Below, piece by piece: positions 61,780 through 64,000 of a stretch of DNA of 64,000 bases. Both the position numbers and the translations under genes were made by a program. Each line of letters begins with the position of its first letter. Position 1 is the first letter of the stretch. Location: NCBI GenBank assembly GCA_934119935.1, contig CAKOSX010000001.1, forward strand, positions 248,001 through 312,000, given 5' to 3'. The notes beneath the pieces are model-generated. The model saw nothing but the letters and a program-made list of their open reading frames with translations. It did no database searches and had not been told where the DNA came from. Origin of the DNA: an uncultured Clostridia bacterium (GTDB taxonomy: Bacteria; Bacillota; Clostridia; TANB77; CAG-508).

Positions 61780-63129
61780 ATGAATAACAATAAATGGAAA
61801 AATATTATATCTAATGTATTTGTGATTGTTATAATTATAATTGCTTTTGCAATGTACAGAAAGTATGATTATAATTTTTATACTAAAGGAATTGCGGAAA
61901 AAGGAAAAACACTTTTCTCAAGAGATTCTAATACAAAATATTCTAAATCTAGAAGCTATAAGATAGAAAATAAGATGCTAAATGATGCTATGTTTTATAA
62001 AGAAATATCTGTTAGAAAAAATACCCCATACAAGGTAACCTGTATGGTAAAAACATCAAATGTAGTTGGAAATAATGATAATTTGATGGCTGGAGCACAA
62101 ATCTGTTTAAACGGAACAGAGGAACACTCTAGAGTTTTGCAGGGAGATAATGATTGGACGCAAATTGAATTTCTTTTTAATTCGAAGTGCAACGACAAAG
62201 TGGAAATTGGCTTTAGATTAGGTGGAAACTTACAGAGTGCATCTGGAACAGCATGGTTTTCAGACTTGAAGATTGAAGAAGGTGCAGTAGATGAAGGAAC
62301 CACGTGGAAATTTGGATGTTTTCTTATAGATAATGCAAATGTAGAAATAAATGGTCAAGAGAATCAATATACAATGACGACGGAAAATAAGAGTGTTGTA
62401 TCTGTTGATATGGAAAGGTTAAAAAAATCGATAGGTGCACTATCAAATAATCAAATGAGCATTGAATATGATATAATAGAAATTTCAGAGCCACTTACTA
62501 CCCTAACATATGATGAAGAAAATGGATATTATATTAGCGAGAAGGATGTTTATGATCTAATAGATGATTATGTTAAAGAAAATGAGTATGACCATATCTA
62601 TGTTTGTACGAATTTGCCATTAGAAAGTGAACTGACTAAAGATAGTAATATATGTGAATGGGTAGGTTTGGGAAACATGTTATATATTGGAAGAGGATTT
62701 TCAAATATAAGAATTATATCAGGTAATTACAGTTATAATACTTTTCCAGAAGAAGTATTCCTACATGAATTTTTACATACATTAGAAAGAAACTCAAAGG
62801 AATATGGATATGAGGTACCAGCATTACATGATAATGCAAAATATAATTTTAAAGACGAAAGAGACGAAGGCTTAAAAAAGTGGTACATAGCTTATATGAA
62901 TAGAAATATTGTAAATGATGAGGGAGAATATATTGGACTTCCAGAAGAAATATTCAAGTACAAGCCAGCAAAAGAAAATGATTTTGTTTATTCGAATGAA
63001 TTAGATAAACTAGAAGAACCTAAGAATATTAAAGAAAGCATAGAAAGTATAATTTACAAAGTTAAGAGATTGTTCAAAGCAAAAAATAAAGACTACAATA
63101 TAGTAACAGCAGAAGGAGTGTCTGAATAG
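61780..63129 (+). CDS. Membrane-anchored putative zinc metallopeptidase with lectin-like domain
   Basis: This 449-residue protein has one helix at residues ~8-25 and then faces outward. Residues ~50-175 look like a carbohydrate-binding beta-sandwich (VTCMVKTSNV, DNDWTQIEFLF, GTAWFSDLKIEEG). The second half holds HEFLHTLE near residue 328, an HExxH-type zinc site. A catalytic glutamate is present, and a later Asp/Glu may be the third ligand. No defined peptidase family is recognised. It starts 100 bp after clpX and ends two bases before queA. Confidence 0.7.
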   Translation: MNNNKWKNIISNVFVIVIIIIAFAMYRKYDYNFYTKGIAEKGKTLFSRDSNTKYSKSRSYKIENKMLNDAMFYKEISVRKNTPYKVTCMVKTSNVVGNNDNLMAGAQICLNGTEEHSRVLQGDNDWTQIEFLFNSKCNDKVEIGFRLGGNLQSASGTAWFSDLKIEEGAVDEGTTWKFGCFLIDNANVEINGQENQYTMTTENKSVVSVDMERLKKSIGALSNNQMSIEYDIIEISEPLTTLTYDEENGYYISEKDVYDLIDDYVKENEYDHIYVCTNLPLESELTKDSNICEWVGLGNMLYIGRGFSNIRIISGNYSYNTFPEEVFLHEFLHTLERNSKEYGYEVPALHDNAKYNFKDERDEGLKKWYIAYMNRNIVNDEGEYIGLPEEIFKYKPAKENDFVYSNELDKLEEPKNIKESIESIIYKVKRLFKAKNKDYNIVTAEGVSE

Positions 63130-63131
63130 AA

Positions 63132-64000
63132 ATGGAATTATCAGAATTTAATTATGAATTACCACAAGAATTAATTGCACAAACACCAATCGAAAAAAGA
63201 GATGAATCTAGATTAATGGTACTAGATAAAAATACAGGAGAGATAGAACATAAAATATTTAGAAACATAATTGAATATCTTGAACCAGGTGATTGTATCG
63301 TTAGAAATAATACGAAAGTTATACCAGCAAGGTTATATGGAAAGAAAGATACAGGTGCAAATGTTGAGTTTGTATTGCTAAAGAACATTGAAGGTGACAT
63401 ATGGGAAGCTATGGTTAGACCCGGAAATAAACTTCACAGCGGTGCCAAAGTAATATTTGGAGACGGATTATTAAGAGCAGAAATATTAGATACATTGGAA
63501 GATGGAACTAGAAGAGTTAAATTTGACTATAATGGAATTTTTAATGAAATATTGGATAAAATAGGATTAATGCCATTACCACCATATATACATGAGAGTT
63601 TAAAAGATAATGATAGATACCAGACTGTTTACGCAAAATATGAGGGATCTGCAGCAGCACCAACAGCAGGGCTACATTTTACGGATGAACTACTAAAAAA
63701 AATTGAAAATAAGGGAATAAGTATCGCAAATGTAACTTTACATGTTGGAATAGGAACTTTTAGACCTGTAAAAGAAAAAAATATAGAAGACCATCACATG
63801 CATACTGAACATTATTACATAAAAGAGGAAGATGCTAAGAAAATTAATGATGCAAAACTATCAGGACATAGAATAATTGCAGTAGGTACTACTTCCTGTA
63901 GAACAATCGAAACAATTTCAGATGAAAAAGGTTTGGTAAAAGCGTGTGAAGGAGATACAGGAATATACATATATCCTGGTTATAAATTCAAATGCCTAGA
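63132..64000 (+). CDS. queA: tRNA ribosyltransferase-isomerase QueA (3' end outside window)
   Basis: The frame is open from ATG 63132 to the end of the window. QueA transfers the ribosyl part of SAM to preQ1 in tRNA during queuosine synthesis. MELSEFNYELPQELIAQ, RNNTKVIPARLYG, GSAAAPTAGLHFT, LHVGIGTFRPV and AVGTTSCRTIE are family blocks. About 290 of the expected ~340 residues are present. It overlaps no other gene and is probably cotranscribed with the metallopeptidase gene. Confidence 0.95.
   Translation, partial: MELSEFNYELPQELIAQTPIEKRDESRLMVLDKNTGEIEHKIFRNIIEYLEPGDCIVRNNTKVIPARLYGKKDTGANVEFVLLKNIEGDIWEAMVRPGNKLHSGAKVIFGDGLLRAEILDTLEDGTRRVKFDYNGIFNEILDKIGLMPLPPYIHESLKDNDRYQTVYAKYEGSAAAPTAGLHFTDELLKKIENKGISIANVTLHVGIGTFRPVKEKNIEDHHMHTEHYYIKEEDAKKINDAKLSGHRIIAVGTTSCRTIETISDEKGLVKACEGDTGIYIYPGYKFKCL

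Noticed and set aside
1..64000. CRISPR arrays, rRNA genes, prophage
   Set aside because: No regularly spaced direct repeats, rRNA sequences or phage structural genes were seen. The only tandem array is the 10-bp repeat at 51767.

Overview
The window comes from a low-GC, Gram-positive bacterium. It is AT-rich, has AGGAGG-type ribosome binding sites and TTGACA/TATAAT-type promoters, and carries Bacillota marker genes: cdaA, rbgA (ylqF), mrnC, ireB, a DUF1292 gene and a zinc-type rpmE. No outer-membrane genes are present. An anaerobic member of class Clostridia, probably uncultivated, fits best; the sequence does not fix the rank more finely. Almost all genes are on the + strand. The exceptions are a vanW/dacA pair and a short block around rpmE.

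Layout. 1-8.4 kb: 3' end of ftsK, an unknown coiled-coil gene, a beta-CASP nuclease, a GH15 glucoamylase-like gene, cdaA, truA and a small membrane protein. 8.4-20.7 kb: a Tad/Flp-pilus-like operon (CpaB-like SAF protein, two degenerate MinD-like proteins, a membrane-anchored TadA ATPase, a double-length TadB/TadC-like protein, then a run of small proteins whose hydrophobic helix starts almost at residue 1). It is bracketed by inverted copies of a 43-nt palindromic repeat. 20.8-26.1 kb: a CmpB-type membrane protein, a large unknown protein, a 25-bp inverted repeat around a GC-rich core, then dacA and vanW on the - strand. 26.2-36.2 kb: a type-IV-secretion-like cluster with two VirB6/TrbL-like proteins, two VirB8/TcpC-like proteins, a split CwlT/VirB1-like wall hydrolase and a VirB2-like protein. 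36.3-44 kb: a radical SAM/SPASM gene, rpmE, small - strand membrane genes, miaB, mutS and a G5/SH3/glucosaminidase wall enzyme. 44-48.5 kb: another VirB2-like protein, a TadZ/CpaE-like ATPase with AT-hooks and a GAF plus degenerate-GGDEF protein. 48.5-64 kb: ireB, ruvX, DUF1292, an HD protein, a YqhQ-like protein, rbgA, mrnC, tRNA-Glu, recN, an M50 protease, tsaD (frameshifted), a phosphoesterase, tig, clpP, clpX, a metallopeptidase and queA (cut by the window end).

The most interesting content is a dispersed envelope machine of about 25 genes set among housekeeping genes. Tad components (ATPase, platform, CpaB, TadZ, pilin-like subunits) sit near T4SS-like components (VirB6, VirB8, VirB2 and VirB1/CwlT types). 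The window has no prepilin peptidase, secretin, VirB4, VirD4, relaxase or integrase. My inference is a chromosomal pilus or secretion device of the Clostridia rather than a conjugative element.

Two genes look frameshifted: tsaD, by one extra base at 56501, and the wall hydrolase near 32390. Because tsaD is normally essential, assembly error must be excluded first. recN has a promoter flanked by two identical 17-bp boxes that resemble imperfect LexA sites. All calls rest on reading motifs and organisation by eye; no database search was run.
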